Of a DNA stretch of 64,000 nucleotides, positions 25,511-34,841 are shown piece after piece. Source of the stretch: JADJNY01 sp046349615 (GTDB lineage Bacteria; Planctomycetota; UBA1135; GCA-002686595). The position numbers and the translations under genes are program-made. The notes below the pieces were generated by a model. The model ran no database searches. It saw only the letters and a list, made by a program, of their open reading frames with translations, and was not told where the DNA came from. The DNA lies in the NCBI GenBank assembly GCA_046349615.1, contig JAXMBZ010000005.1:62001-126000 (forward strand). Direction: 5' to 3'. How positions within the stretch are numbered: the stretch's first letter is position 1; each line of letters begins with the position of its first letter.

Positions 25511-26458
25511 CCAGTGCCCGAGCTCGTGGACGAGCACCGTCGCGTTCGCCTTGTTCGTGCACGCTCCGTCGAACGCTCCACAGCACCCGCAGCCGGCGGG
25601 CTGGATCGGGAAGAGGCCGCAGGCGCCGCCGCCGATGCTGAACCAGGTCTCGGGGCTGCCGACGCCGCCCGGCAGCGCGCTCGTGGGAACGAAGCGCGCG
25701 TCGCAGCCGTTGACCGTCTGCGCGAGGTTGACGCGCGTGAGCTTCGCGTACCCATCGGATTCCCACGCTGCGTCCGCCGGGTTGACCTCGGCGATCCAGT
25801 GCCGGAGGCGCGTCGTCCACCAGTACGCGTTCGCTTGCGCAGTCAGCGTGGGGCCGCCCGAGTACGGCGCGGGACCGCCGAGCAGGATCCGGTTGCCCGC
25901 GTCGTTCGTCACGGTCGAGGCCAGCGCGTAGTCCGGCCCCGCTTCGTTGCGCACCACCGCGTGACGGCCGCGGAAGCGCGCCGTGATCGTCCGCGGCGCG
26001 GAGCCGGGGAAGCGGAACGTCCCCTCGGCGTCGGTCCAGACGACGTTGCCGAACTCGTCCTCCAACTCGAGATCGGCGAGCACGGAGGGCACTTCGGCGC
26101 TCGGATCGCCGCTCGAAGCCGGCGTCGCGCACGAGGTCGGCGGACACGCGCCGCACGTCCCGGTGCTGCACGGCGAGCACGTCGTCTGCGGGATCGCCGC
26201 GTGCGCGAGGTCGTCGGGCAGGATGCCGGGCGTGATCCACGCGCCGACTCGCCCCGTGACGTCGAAGCGCAGCACGCGGTCCACGCACGCGACGACCGCG
26301 CCGCTCCGGGCGTCGACGCGGACCTCGTACACGTCGGGCTCGGGACCGTCCGCGAGCGACTGGACGACCTGCGTCCAGACGAGCCGCCGCGCGTCGCCGG
26401 GTGCGCCGGGTCGCGCGCGAAGAGCAGGTGCGCGGGGGCGAGCGCCTTCCCGCGCGGC
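25511..26458 (-). repeat. Tandem duplication in the metallopeptidase gene, copy 2 (downstream in the gene)
   Basis: Second copy. It is almost identical to copy 1 over roughly 26180-26395 but carries many mostly silent differences elsewhere. It lacks single G bases relative to copy 1 in its outermost 60 nt (in the GGCGGACG and CCCGGCG contexts), next to the junction. Confidence 0.85.
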
Positions 26459-26459
26459 T

Positions 26460-27409
26460 CCAGTGCCCGAGCTCGTGGACGAGCACCGTCGCGTTCGCCT
26501 TGTTCGTGCACGTCCCGTCGAACGCACCGCAGCACCCGCACGCCGCGGGCTGGATCGGGAAGATGCCGCAGACGCCGCCGCCGATGCTGAACCACGTCTC
26601 CGGGCTGCCGACGCCGCCCGGCAGAGCGCTCGTGGGCACGAAGCGCGCGTCGCACCCGTTGACCGTCTGTGCCATGTTGACGCGCGTGAGCTTCGCGTAG
26701 CCGTCGGACTCCCACGCCGCGTCCGCCGGGTTCACCTCGGCGATCCAGTGCCGAAGGCGCGTCGTCCACCAGTACGCGTTGGCCTGCGCGGTCAGCGTGG
26801 GGCCGCCCGAGTACGGCGCGGGGCCGCCGAGGAGCAGCCGGTTGCCCGCGTCGTTCGTCACGATCGTCGTCAGCGCGTAGTCGGGGCCCGCCTCGTTGCG
26901 CACGACCGCGTGCCGGCCGCGGAAGCGCGCCGTGATCGTCCGCGGCGCGGAACCGGGGAAGCGGAAGGTCCCGTCCGCGTCGGTCCACACGACGTTTCCG
27001 AGCTCGTCCTCCAGCTCGAGGTCGGCGAGCACGACGGGCACCTCCGCGCTCGGATCGCCGCTCGACGCCGCCGTCGCGCACGAGGTCGGCGGACACGCGC
27101 CGCAGGTCGCGGTGCTGCACGGCGAGCACGTCGTCTGCGGGATCGCCGCGTGCGCGAGGTCGTCCGGCAGGATGCCGGGCGTGATCCACGCGCCGACTCG
27201 CCCCGTGACGTCGAAGCGCAGCACGCGGTCCACGCACGCGACGACCGCGCCGCTCCGGGCGTCGACGCGGACCTCGTACACGTCGGGCTCGGGACCGTCC
27301 GCGAGCGACTGGACGACCTGCGTCCAGACGAGCCGCCGCGCGTCCGCCGGGTGCGCCGGGTCGCGCGCGAAGAGCAGGTGCGCGGGGGCGAGCGCCTTCC
27401 CGGCGCGGC
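26460..27409 (-). repeat. Tandem duplication in the metallopeptidase gene, copy 1 (upstream in the gene)
   Basis: About 950 bp, homologous to 25511-26458 with an offset of 949-951. It encodes GKALAPAHLLF through VLVHELGHW in the correct frame. It abuts copy 2 directly at 26459. Confidence 0.85.
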
Positions 27410-28011
27410 CGGTGCGCGCCTCGAACGCGTCCCGCGCCGTGCGCGCGGCGGTCTCGGCGACGACGAGCGGCGTCGCGGGCGGGAGCTCAGGAGCGCTCGC
27501 GGCCGTCGACACGACGTCGAGCAGCGCGCCGTCCGTCGCGAGCAGGACGCCGAGCCCACCTTCGACGGCCACTCCCGCCGCGCTCTGACGGAAGCGCACG
27601 GCCACCTTGTCCGTGCTGCCGACGAGCGCGAGCGGGAGGAACGTGGCCCGCTCGAAGACCAGCGTGTCGGCGTCGATCCCGAGCCGTTCGCACGCGGCGC
27701 GGGCGCACACCGTCGCGCGCAGCCGCGCGTCGTCCTCGCTGCGGAGCGCCGTCTCGGGCCGCGGCGCGAGCTCTGCGAGTCGCGCCGCGTCGAAGTGCAC
27801 GCTCCCGTCCTCGTCGCGCTCCAGCTCCGACGCCGGAGCGGTCGGGCGCGGCACCGTCGCGGCTTCCCGCGGGTCGCGCGCGTCCGAGGACGGCGCGAGT
27901 CGGTCGACGGTCGCGCCGGTGAGGAGGACCACGAAGGCGGGCGCGGCGAACGGCATGGAGCCATCGTCGCCGTTCGCCCGGGGAGCGCAAGGGCCGCCGA
28001 TTTCCGCGGGC

Positions 28012-28950
28012 CTACCCCGTCGCGCGCGGATGCGCCTTCTCGTAGACGGCGCGCAGGCGCTCGATCGACACGTGCGTGTAGATCTGCGTCGTCACGAGGT
28101 GCGCGTGGCCGAGCAGCTCCTGCACGGAGCGCAGGTCGCAACCCTTGTCGAGCAGGTGCGTCGCGAACGAATGCCGCAGCGTGTGCGGCGTGCAACGGCG
28201 CGTGATGCCCGCCTTGCGCACGCAGCTCTCGACGATCCGGCCGAGCGAACGCGTCGTCAGCCTTCCGCCGCGCGGGTTCAGGAACACCGCGCTCGCTCCG
28301 ACGCCTTTCGGCTTCGGTCGCGCGGGGTCCTCGAGGTACGCCGCGAGCGCTTCACGCGCGTAGCGTCCGAGCCCGACGAGCCGCTCCTTGCGGCCTTTCC
28401 CGCGCACGCGCGCGACGCCGCGCGCGAGGTCGAGGTCCGCGCGGTCGAGCCCGACCGTCTCCGCGGCGCGCGTGCCCGCGCTGTAGACGAACTCGAGCAG
28501 CGCGCGATCGCGACGTCCGGCGGGCGTCTTCGCGTCGGGTGCGCGCAAGAGCGCGTCGACCTCCTCCGTCGAGAGCGCGCCGGGCAGCTTGCGCTCGCCG
28601 CGCCGTTGACGCAGGCCTGCGGCGGGGTGCGTCTCGATCGCGCCCTTCTGCAGCAAGTGACGGAACCACGAGCGCGCCGCGCTGAGCTTGCGTTGGATCG
28701 ACGCGCGCGCGAGCTCGCGCCCGTCGAGGTCGGCGAGGTACGCGCGCAACATCCGCGGCGTGATCTCGGCGGGCTCGGCGACCTCGCGGCCGGCGAGGAA
28801 GAGCGCGAACTGCTCGAGGTCCTTCCGATACGCGCGCAGCGTGTGCGGCGAGGCCCCGCGCGTCGCCGCGAGCTCCTTCAAGAACGCGTCGATCGAGCCC
28901 GCGATGCGCGGGGGGATCGGCGGCGACTCGACCTCGTCGCGCGCGGTCAC
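28012..28950 (-). CDS. XerC/XerD-type tyrosine recombinase
   Basis: 312-residue site-specific recombinase, normally resolving chromosome dimers at dif. An N-terminal SAM-like DNA-binding domain (about 15-110) precedes the catalytic domain. Catalytic residues are all present: Arg161 (AGTRAAE), Lys185 (RGKGRKER), His256 and Arg259 (PHTLRHSFATHLL), His282 (LLGHAH) and the nucleophile Tyr291 (VTTQIYTHV). The C-terminus RLRAVYEKAHPRATG resembles both XerC and XerD; I cannot decide between them. GTG 28950 shares a GTGA overlap with the stop of the upstream gene. There are no integron or phage neighbours, so it is a housekeeping enzyme. Confidence 0.92.
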   Translation of the reverse strand: MTARDEVESPPIPPRIAGSIDAFLKELAATRGASPHTLRAYRKDLEQFALFLAGREVAEPAEITPRMLRAYLADLDGRELARASIQRKLSAARSWFRHLLQKGAIETHPAAGLRQRRGERKLPGALSTEEVDALLRAPDAKTPAGRRDRALLEFVYSAGTRAAETVGLDRADLDLARGVARVRGKGRKERLVGLGRYAREALAAYLEDPARPKPKGVGASAVFLNPRGGRLTTRSLGRIVESCVRKAGITRRCTPHTLRHSFATHLLDKGCDLRSVQELLGHAHLVTTQIYTHVSIERLRAVYEKAHPRATG

Positions 28951-30458
28951 TTCGCCGACTTCTTCGCGCCCGACGCCCACGTCGCCGGGCGGCGCGCCGT
29001 CGGTTCGTGCAGCGCGAACAGCGTCATCGCCGTGCCGTAGCTCTCGCTGCGCGGGAACACGCGGTCGTTCCAGCCGCCGTCCTCCTCGCGCACCTTCCAG
29101 AGCAGCGCGTAGAGCTTCGCGCGGTAGCTCGCGCGCTCCGCCTCGGGCAGGAACTCGATCGCCTGCGCGGCGTAGCGGTGCCCGTAGAAGAAGAAGTACG
29201 GCGCGATCGCATACGGCCCTTCGTGCGTGCCGGTCTTCTTGCGCCGGTCCTCGAGCGCCTGCCAGTGCTCGAAGAACGCGTCGACCGCGCCGCGCATGCG
29301 ATCGATCGAGCCGCGGCCGGCGAGGTACAGCGTCGTCTCGCACACGGCCATGCGCGCGCACGCGCCCGCGACCGCCTCGATGCCCTTGCCGCTCTTGCGC
29401 GCCGGGTTCGTGCTGTACTGGAAGGAACCCGTGTCGAGGCGCGCGTCCTCGAGCGTATTCAGCGCGCGCTCGACGACGCCCGCGTCGACGTGTTCGCCCT
29501 GGCGCGCGGCTTCGAAGAGGATCTGCAGCGTCGGCGCCGTCATGAAGGGCGAAGGCGGCGAGAGCGGAATCGCGTCGTCGCCGAGCGCGCGCTCCGCGGG
29601 CGCCAGCGCCTCGGGCGGCGCTTCGTGCTCCTCCGGCACCTCCTCCGCGGCCGGCGCGGCGATGCCCTGCCGCGCTTCGTCGCGCCCGGGCTTCTCGGGT
29701 TTCTCCGGCTTCTCGGGGCGAGCCGGCGCGTTCGGCTTCTTCTCCTTCGCGCGCTTCGCTTCGAGCGCCTTGCGCATCACGTCCGCGTGCGTGCCGTTCG
29801 GGCGCGAGTAGTTCCAGCCGCCCGACTCGATCTCCGTCGTCTCGAGCATGTGGACGAGCCTGGTGATCTCCTGGTCGACGCGCTCCGCGAGCTCCTTCGG
29901 CACGAGCTTGCGTTCGCGCAGGAGCAGGAGGAACGAGAGCCCGTACGCGTGGCCCCAGCCGCGCACGTCGTAGCCCTGCTCGAAGTCCTTCGTCATCAGC
30001 GGATGTCCGACGCCCTCGAGCACGAAGTCGAGCGCGCGTCGCACCGCGGCGGCGCTCTCGTCGGAGAGCTTGCCGTCCTGCGCCTCGATCAACGCGCTCG
30101 CCGCGATCGAGGTGCCGCCGACGCGGTACCCGATCGGGATCTCGCCGCCGACGCGGTACACGCCCTCGTACGGCCACTCGCGCGGCCCCGCCTTCGCATC
30201 CGTCTTCGGCGCGCGGCCGCGCTCCACGGCGGGGTCGTACGCCTCCTGCTTCGCGAGCAGGAGCGCGAGGCCGCGCTTCACCGCGTTCGTGAGCTCAGCC
30301 GCGTCGGGGGCGCGCGGCGCCGCGTCCGTCTTCGGCGCCGCGTCGTCCGCCTTCGGCGCGGCGGGGGACGGCGCCTGCAGCGCGCGGACGCTCGGCGTGA
30401 GCGCCGCGGCGGCGAGGAGCGGCAGGGCGAGGTTCGAGAACGCGGATCGGCTCGGCAT
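28947..30458 (-). CDS. Secreted alpha/alpha-barrel protein of the terpene-cyclase/prenyltransferase-like fold
   Basis: 503 residues. The signal peptide is clear (LALPLLAAAALTPSVRALQAP) and is followed by a Pro/Ala-rich linker. The mature protein has repeated helical hairpins with Gly-Gly-Trp motifs (ESGGWNYSRPNGTHADV, EDGGWNDRVFP, DTGSFQYSTN, GWGHAYGLSFLLLL), as in squalene-hopene-cyclase-like alpha/alpha toroids found as exported hypothetical proteins in planctomycetes. The catalytic DXDD of true cyclases is not evident, so this is a fold, not a function. A charged low-complexity insert (KPEKPEKPEKPG) lies near 255. It overlaps the next gene (xer) by GTGA and is overlapped by the upstream methyltransferase. 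Confidence 0.7.
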   Translation of the reverse strand: MPSRSAFSNLALPLLAAAALTPSVRALQAPSPAAPKADDAAPKTDAAPRAPDAAELTNAVKRGLALLLAKQEAYDPAVERGRAPKTDAKAGPREWPYEGVYRVGGEIPIGYRVGGTSIAASALIEAQDGKLSDESAAAVRRALDFVLEGVGHPLMTKDFEQGYDVRGWGHAYGLSFLLLLRERKLVPKELAERVDQEITRLVHMLETTEIESGGWNYSRPNGTHADVMRKALEAKRAKEKKPNAPARPEKPEKPEKPGRDEARQGIAAPAAEEVPEEHEAPPEALAPAERALGDDAIPLSPPSPFMTAPTLQILFEAARQGEHVDAGVVERALNTLEDARLDTGSFQYSTNPARKSGKGIEAVAGACARMAVCETTLYLAGRGSIDRMRGAVDAFFEHWQALEDRRKKTGTHEGPYAIAPYFFFYGHRYAAQAIEFLPEAERASYRAKLYALLWKVREEDGGWNDRVFPRSESYGTAMTLFALHEPTARRPATWASGAKKSAK

Positions 30459-31152
30459 CGGGTTTCCTCGGTGCGCGCGGCGCATCCCGCCGCGGGCGCG
30501 CGACGATCGTGCGCGCCGGCGCGAGGCCGCGCAAGAGCCGTCCGAGCGCCGCGGGCTCGGCCGCGTGCTCGACGTCGCGCTCGAGGCCCGCCGCCGAGAG
30601 GAGCTCGACGAGCGCGCGCTCGGTGAGCCGGCGCCGGTGGAGCGGGTGGTGCAGCGCGTCGCGTCCGTCGGGGACGAAGCGCGCGAGGAGCTCCGCCGCG
30701 GTCTCGCGCTCCGGCCAGAGCCACTCGTGCACGACGATGCGGCCCTTCGGCGCGAGCACGGACGGGAGGCTCGCGAGCAGCGCGACCGGGTCCTCGACGT
30801 GCGCGAGCAGGTCCGCGATCCACACGAGGTCGAAGTCGCCGAGGCCGAGGTTCCAACCGAGCGTGTCGACGTCGCGCACCTCGGCGCGCAGCTCGAGCGA
30901 GCGCGCGAACGCGACGTGGTCGGCGACGCGGTCGATGCCGAGCGAGCCCGCGGAGAAATGGAGCAGGTGCCGTCCGTGCCCGCAGCCGACGTCGAGCACG
31001 CGCGCGGAGTCGAGGTCGAACGCGCGGGCGAGCGCGTCGAGCTCGCGCGGCGGCCCGCTCTCGAAGTGGCGCTTCCACGCGAGCCAGCGCTCGGGGGGAG
31101 CGCCGGGGGCGAGGACGCGGGCCTGCATCTCCTCGAGGGTCAGCACGAGCAC
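30295..31152 (-). CDS. SAM-dependent methyltransferase (class I)
   Basis: 285 codons as read. Residues 1 to about 215 form a small class I methyltransferase: motif I VLDVGCGHG (52-60), an acidic GIDRVADHV, the motif II region FDLVWIADLLAHVEDP, then PKGRIVVHEWLWPE. The order fits the UbiE/Methyltransf_11 type; the substrate is unknown. The last 70 or so residues (after IVARPRRDAPRAPR) are Arg/Ala/Pro-rich and are read out of frame over the signal-peptide region of the next gene, a 164-nt overlap. Either the enzyme really has this tail or a nearby frameshift has removed its normal stop. Confidence 0.75.
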   Translation of the reverse strand: MLVLTLEEMQARVLAPGAPPERWLAWKRHFESGPPRELDALARAFDLDSARVLDVGCGHGRHLLHFSAGSLGIDRVADHVAFARSLELRAEVRDVDTLGWNLGLGDFDLVWIADLLAHVEDPVALLASLPSVLAPKGRIVVHEWLWPERETAAELLARFVPDGRDALHHPLHRRRLTERALVELLSAAGLERDVEHAAEPAALGRLLRGLAPARTIVARPRRDAPRAPRKPDAEPIRVLEPRPAAPRRRGAHAERPRAAGAVPRRAEGGRRGAEDGRGAARPRRG

Positions 31153-31269
31153 GAGGATCGCCGGTGCGCGGCGTCGGCGCCAGGGGGGAGGCGCTCCGAC
31201 GGAGCTCCGAGCCGTTCCCGGGACGACGGCGCGGCCGAGTCGATGCGCCGAACGCGCCCGAAAACGACG

Positions 31270-31303
31270 GCACGCGCGGCCGCCCGACGGGGACCGCGCG
31301 TGC
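31270..31303 (-). terminator. Terminator downstream of the secreted coiled-coil gene
   Basis: Perfect 10-bp stem (GCACGCGCGG with CCGCGCGTGC, 14-nt loop). On the minus strand a short T-tract (CGTCGTTTTCGG) follows. It serves the leftward gene at 31321-31752. Confidence 0.6.
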
Positions 31304-31320
31304 GCCCGACCCGCAGCGGG

Positions 31321-31752
31321 TCAGTTGCGCGCCGCGGGCTTCGCGGCCTCCTTCTTCGCGACCTTGAGCGTCGGCACGTCCTTCTGGAGCACGGCGCACT
31401 GCTCGCGCCAGCCCTTGAGGAGCGCCTCGCGGGACTCGTAGTTGATGCCCGCGGTGAAGCCCTTCTTCTCCGCGTCGTCGAGCACCGCTTCCATCGCCTT
31501 CGCGTTCTGCGCCTGCGCATCGAGGTACTTCACGACCTGCTCGAGCGCGCCCTTCGTCTCCGCGAGCTCCGCGCCGAGCGCGTCGCACTTCTGGCGCAGC
31601 GCCTCGAGCTCCTGCGCGGCCGCGTCCTTCTTGTCGCCGTCCGCCTGCGGCGCGGCGAGCGCGGTCGAGTCGGCCTGCGCGGAGCGGTTCGCGAACGAGA
31701 GCGCGGCGACGGCCGCGCCGACGACGAGGATCGAGAGCACACTGGTCTTCAT
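31321..31752 (-). CDS. Small secreted coiled-coil protein
   Basis: 143 residues. The signal peptide is MKTSVLSILVVGAAVAALSFA, then an Ala/Asp-rich linker and a predicted coiled coil (about 45-95, ELEALRQKCDALGAELAETKGALEQVVKYLD), and a basic C-terminus (VAKKEAAKPAARN). No family or function recognised. A terminator follows, so it is monocistronic. Confidence 0.65.
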   Translation of the reverse strand: MKTSVLSILVVGAAVAALSFANRSAQADSTALAAPQADGDKKDAAAQELEALRQKCDALGAELAETKGALEQVVKYLDAQAQNAKAMEAVLDDAEKKGFTAGINYESREALLKGWREQCAVLQKDVPTLKVAKKEAAKPAARN

Positions 31753-31898
31753 GGGAGTTCCAGATCGGCCGGAGTCCGAGCGGACCTGAAGAACGTTCCG
31801 GGTCCGGGGTCCAGGGTACGGGAGCGGGCGGCCGCCGTGAGCGCCGGGAGGGCCTCCCAGCCCGACGCCGACCGCTCTTCGCTAGACTGCGCGGCTTC

Positions 31899-33170
31899 AT
31901 GAGCACGAGCCCCGCGCGCGGCGGACGATCCCCGCTCCTCTTCATCTTCCTGACGGTCTTCATCGACCTGCTCGGCTTCGGCATCGTCCTGCCGCTCCTG
32001 CCGATCTACTCGAAGGCGTACGGGGCGGGGGAGCTCGAGCTCGGCCTGCTCTTCTCGTGCTTCTCGGGGATGCAGTTCCTCTTCGCGCCGATGTGGGGCC
32101 GGCTCTCGGACCGCATCGGGCGCAAGCCGGTGCTCGTCGGCGGCCTGATCGGCACGAGCGCCTCGTACCTGCTCTTCGCGTACGCGACGTCGATGCCGAT
32201 GCTGTTCGTCGCGCGCCTGCTCGCGGGCTTCTTCGGCGCGAACATCTCGACCGCGGCGGCCTACATCGCCGACGTCACGACGCCGGAGAACCGCGCGAAG
32301 GGGATGGGCCTGCTCGGCGCCGCGTTCGGCCTCGGGTTCACGTTCGGCCCGTTCGTCGGCGGCGAGCTCACCGCGTTCTCGCCGATGTACCCGGGCTTCC
32401 TCGCGGCCGGGCTCTCGCTCGTCGCGGCGGGCTTCGGCGCGTGGAAGCTCGTCGAGCCGCCGCGCGAGCTGCGCACCCACAGCCGCGTGTTCTCGCTCGA
32501 GCAGGTGCGCCTCGCGTTCGGCGAGCCGCGCATCGGCGTGCTCTTCGCGCTGTCGTTCCTGTCCGTGCTCGCGTTCTCGGCCTTCGAGGCGATGTTCGCG
32601 CGCTTCGGTCTCGCGACGTTCCCGCACCAGTTCGGGCTCGCGGACTCGATCGAGCACGCGACGATGGACGACGTGCTCAAGGCGGCCCCGTACACGGGGC
32701 GCTACCTCGGCGCGATCGGGATCCTCTCCGCGATCATCCAGGGCGGGCTCATCCGGCGGCTCGTGCCGCGCTTCGGCGAGACGTCGCTCGCGCTCGCCGG
32801 GCAGGCGGTGCTCGCGCTCGCCTTGCTCGTGCTCGGCCTCTCGCAGAGCTGGGGGATCGTGCTCCTCGGCTGCATCCTCATGCCGTTCGGCTTCGGCCTG
32901 AACAATCCGTCGCTCTCGGGGCTGATCTCGCGCGCGACGCCGAGCGACCAGCAGGGCGCGTTCCTCGGGTTGAACCAGTCGCTCGGGAGCCTCGCGCGCA
33001 TGACCGGGCCGCCGCTCGCGGGCGAGGCGTTCCAGCACATCGACCCGCACGCGCCGTTCCTGCTCGGCGCGGCCGTGCTCGGGCTCTCCGTGTTCCTCGC
33101 GTACGGCTACCACCGCCGCTTCGGCGCGACGTTCCCGCGCAAGGCGGCCGCCGCGCCGGCCGAGGCCTGA
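31899..33170 (+). CDS. MFS transporter (DHA1/TetA-like)
   Basis: 423 residues with about twelve hydrophobic helices. The N-terminal FLTVFIDLLGFGIVLPLLPIY and the loop 2-3 motif GRLSDRIGRKPVLVGG are the hallmarks of drug:H+ antiporter-1 transporters of the TetA group. The N-terminal half also carries TPENRAKGMGLLGAAFGLGFTFGPFVGG. A TetA-like fold does not prove tetracycline export; the substrate is unknown. A possible -10 (TAGACT, 31883-31888) lies just before ATG 31899. pabB starts 13 bp after its stop, so they may be co-transcribed. Confidence 0.9.
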   Translation: MSTSPARGGRSPLLFIFLTVFIDLLGFGIVLPLLPIYSKAYGAGELELGLLFSCFSGMQFLFAPMWGRLSDRIGRKPVLVGGLIGTSASYLLFAYATSMPMLFVARLLAGFFGANISTAAAYIADVTTPENRAKGMGLLGAAFGLGFTFGPFVGGELTAFSPMYPGFLAAGLSLVAAGFGAWKLVEPPRELRTHSRVFSLEQVRLAFGEPRIGVLFALSFLSVLAFSAFEAMFARFGLATFPHQFGLADSIEHATMDDVLKAAPYTGRYLGAIGILSAIIQGGLIRRLVPRFGETSLALAGQAVLALALLVLGLSQSWGIVLLGCILMPFGFGLNNPSLSGLISRATPSDQQGAFLGLNQSLGSLARMTGPPLAGEAFQHIDPHAPFLLGAAVLGLSVFLAYGYHRRFGATFPRKAAAAPAEA

Positions 33171-33183
33171 CGCCGGGCCCGCG

Positions 33184-34578
33184 ATGAGCGCGCGCGCGTG
33201 GTTCCGTCCGCGGGTCGAGGCGCTCGGGCCCGTGCCCGACGCGGGCGAGCTCGTCCAGCGGCTCGCGGGGCATCGCGCGCGCTTCGCGCTCGACAGCGCG
33301 GGCGGCGCGCCGCGGCGGTGGAGCGTCGTCGCGTTCGACCCGCTCGCGGCGGGAGCGCCGCCGAGCGCGCTCCTCGCGCTGCGCGCGTTCCACGCGCGGC
33401 TCCGTCTCGACGGCGGCGACGACGTGCCCGGCCCGTTCCACGGCGGGTTGCTCGCGGCGCTCGCCTACGACCTCGGCGTCGCGGGCGAGACGCGCGTCGG
33501 GCTCCCGCGCGACGCGTGGGGGACGCCGCTCGTCGTCGGGGGGCTCTACGTCGACTTCGTCGTGCGCGACGAGGCGAGCGGCGAGGGCTGGCTCGTGCTC
33601 GGCGAGGAGCCCGGCGACGGCCGTCCGTCGCTCGACGCGCGGCGCGAGCGCGTCCGCGCGGCGCTCGCGGCGGAATCGCCGCCGTTCGAGCTCCCCCGGC
33701 CGCTCGGCCCGCTCGTGCGGCACACGAGCGCCGAAGAGCACATGCGCCGCGTCGACGCGCTGCGCGCGGAGATCGCCGCGGGCGAGCTCTACCAGGCGAA
33801 CCTCGCGCACCGGTTCTCGCGCGCCGTCGCGACGCGGAGCGACGCGCTCTACCGCCGCCTGCGCGCCGTCAACCCGGCGCCCTACGCGACGTTCGTCGAG
33901 TGGGACGAGACGAACTCGGTCGACGCGCTCGCGACGCCGCGCGGCGCGCTGCTCTCCGCGTCGCCGGAGCTCCTGCTCGAGTTCGACGGCCGCGTCGCGC
34001 GCACGCGGCCGATCAAGGGGACGATCGCGCGCGGGAGCACGCCGGCGGAGGACGCCGCGCGCGCCGCGGAGCTCCTCGCGAGCGCGAAGGACCGCGCGGA
34101 GCTCGCGATGATCGTCGACCTCGAACGGAACGACCTCGGCCGCGTCGCGCGCGCGGGCGGCGTGCGCGTCGAGGCCTTCCCACGCCTCGAGTCGTTCGCG
34201 ACGGTGCACCACCTCGTCGCCGACGTCGTCGCGGACGTCGCGCCGGGCCGCGACGCGTTCGACCTGCTCGCCGCGCTCTTCCCCGGCGGCTCGATCACCG
34301 GCGCGCCGAAGCTCGCGAGCATGGCTGCGATCGCGGAGCTCGAGGGCGAGGGCCGCGGCTTCTTCACGGGCTCCGCGGGCTTCGTCGACACGCGCGGTCG
34401 CGCGGCGTTCGACATCCTGATCCGCACGCTCGTGTGGCGCGACGAGGGCGGCGGACGCGGCACGGCGTCCTACCACGTCGGCGGCGGCATCACGTGGAGC
34501 TCGGACGCGGCCGCCGAGGACCGCGAGACGCTCGCGAAGGGCGCGGCGCTCGCTCGCGCGCTCGATCCGGAGGCGTGA
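33184..34578 (+). CDS. pabB: Aminodeoxychorismate synthase component I
   Basis: 464 residues of the chorismate-binding family. The active-site motif reads PIKGT (276-280); the Lys here favours aminodeoxychorismate synthase (folate) over anthranilate synthase, which has PIAGT. Other signatures are GELYQANLAHRF, SASPELLLEF, MIVDLERNDLGRV, FPGGSITGAPK and the Gly-rich end GGGITWSSD. The N-terminal domain is short but recognisable. It follows the MFS gene by 13 bp. No pabA or pabC is visible nearby. Confidence 0.92.
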   Translation: MSARAWFRPRVEALGPVPDAGELVQRLAGHRARFALDSAGGAPRRWSVVAFDPLAAGAPPSALLALRAFHARLRLDGGDDVPGPFHGGLLAALAYDLGVAGETRVGLPRDAWGTPLVVGGLYVDFVVRDEASGEGWLVLGEEPGDGRPSLDARRERVRAALAAESPPFELPRPLGPLVRHTSAEEHMRRVDALRAEIAAGELYQANLAHRFSRAVATRSDALYRRLRAVNPAPYATFVEWDETNSVDALATPRGALLSASPELLLEFDGRVARTRPIKGTIARGSTPAEDAARAAELLASAKDRAELAMIVDLERNDLGRVARAGGVRVEAFPRLESFATVHHLVADVVADVAPGRDAFDLLAALFPGGSITGAPKLASMAAIAELEGEGRGFFTGSAGFVDTRGRAAFDILIRTLVWRDEGGGRGTASYHVGGGITWSSDAAAEDRETLAKGAALARALDPEA

Positions 34579-34841
34579 GCCCGGCCGGGAGCGTTCCATC
34601 GCGGCGGGATCGAGTCCCGGCCGCGCCGCGCCTTCAGGAAGCCGCGAGGTCCCCCGCGTCGCGGCGTGCGGGTTTCGCCTTCGCCGGGAAGGAAAACGCG
34701 CTCCGGGCATCGACCTTCGCCCTGGACGTCGTCCGCGCGCTTGCAGCGCGCCCGCGCGCTTGCGGTAATGGCGGAAAAGGCTTCCCTCCGCGCGCGCGTG
34801 TCCGCGCGATCCGCTCGGGATAGGAGAGACGCCCCATCCAG

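Larger units (their letters stand above)
25067..27956 (-). pseudogene. Secreted gluzincin-type metallopeptidase gene, frame broken by a 949-bp internal tandem duplication
   Basis: Reading from ATG 27956, an exported protein proceeds for about 499 residues to the zinc motif HELGH (494-498), then loses frame at 26459, where a second copy of the central region begins. The true C-terminus (MNDLDFGIEAPSAFNEGLADVWATYV, carrying the third ligand Glu of NExxAD) is encoded only after the second copy, ending at 25067. Removing exactly 949 bp (2890-949=1941, or 647 codons) restores one open frame of 646 residues. It has a signal peptide, an FTP-like N-terminal region, a Cys-rich stretch (about 277-293) and an M4/M36-like catalytic region. 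As read, the gene cannot make the full enzyme. See the repeat entries for the alternative that this is an assembly join. Confidence 0.75.

Noticed and set aside
28012..28950. Tyrosine recombinase as integron or prophage integrase
   Set aside because: It has Xer length and motifs, no att-like repeats, cassette genes or phage genes are nearby, and it is coupled to a non-mobile gene.
31899..33170. MFS gene as tetracycline resistance
   Set aside because: Motifs place it in the broad DHA1 group only; no regulator or resistance context, and the next gene is pabB.
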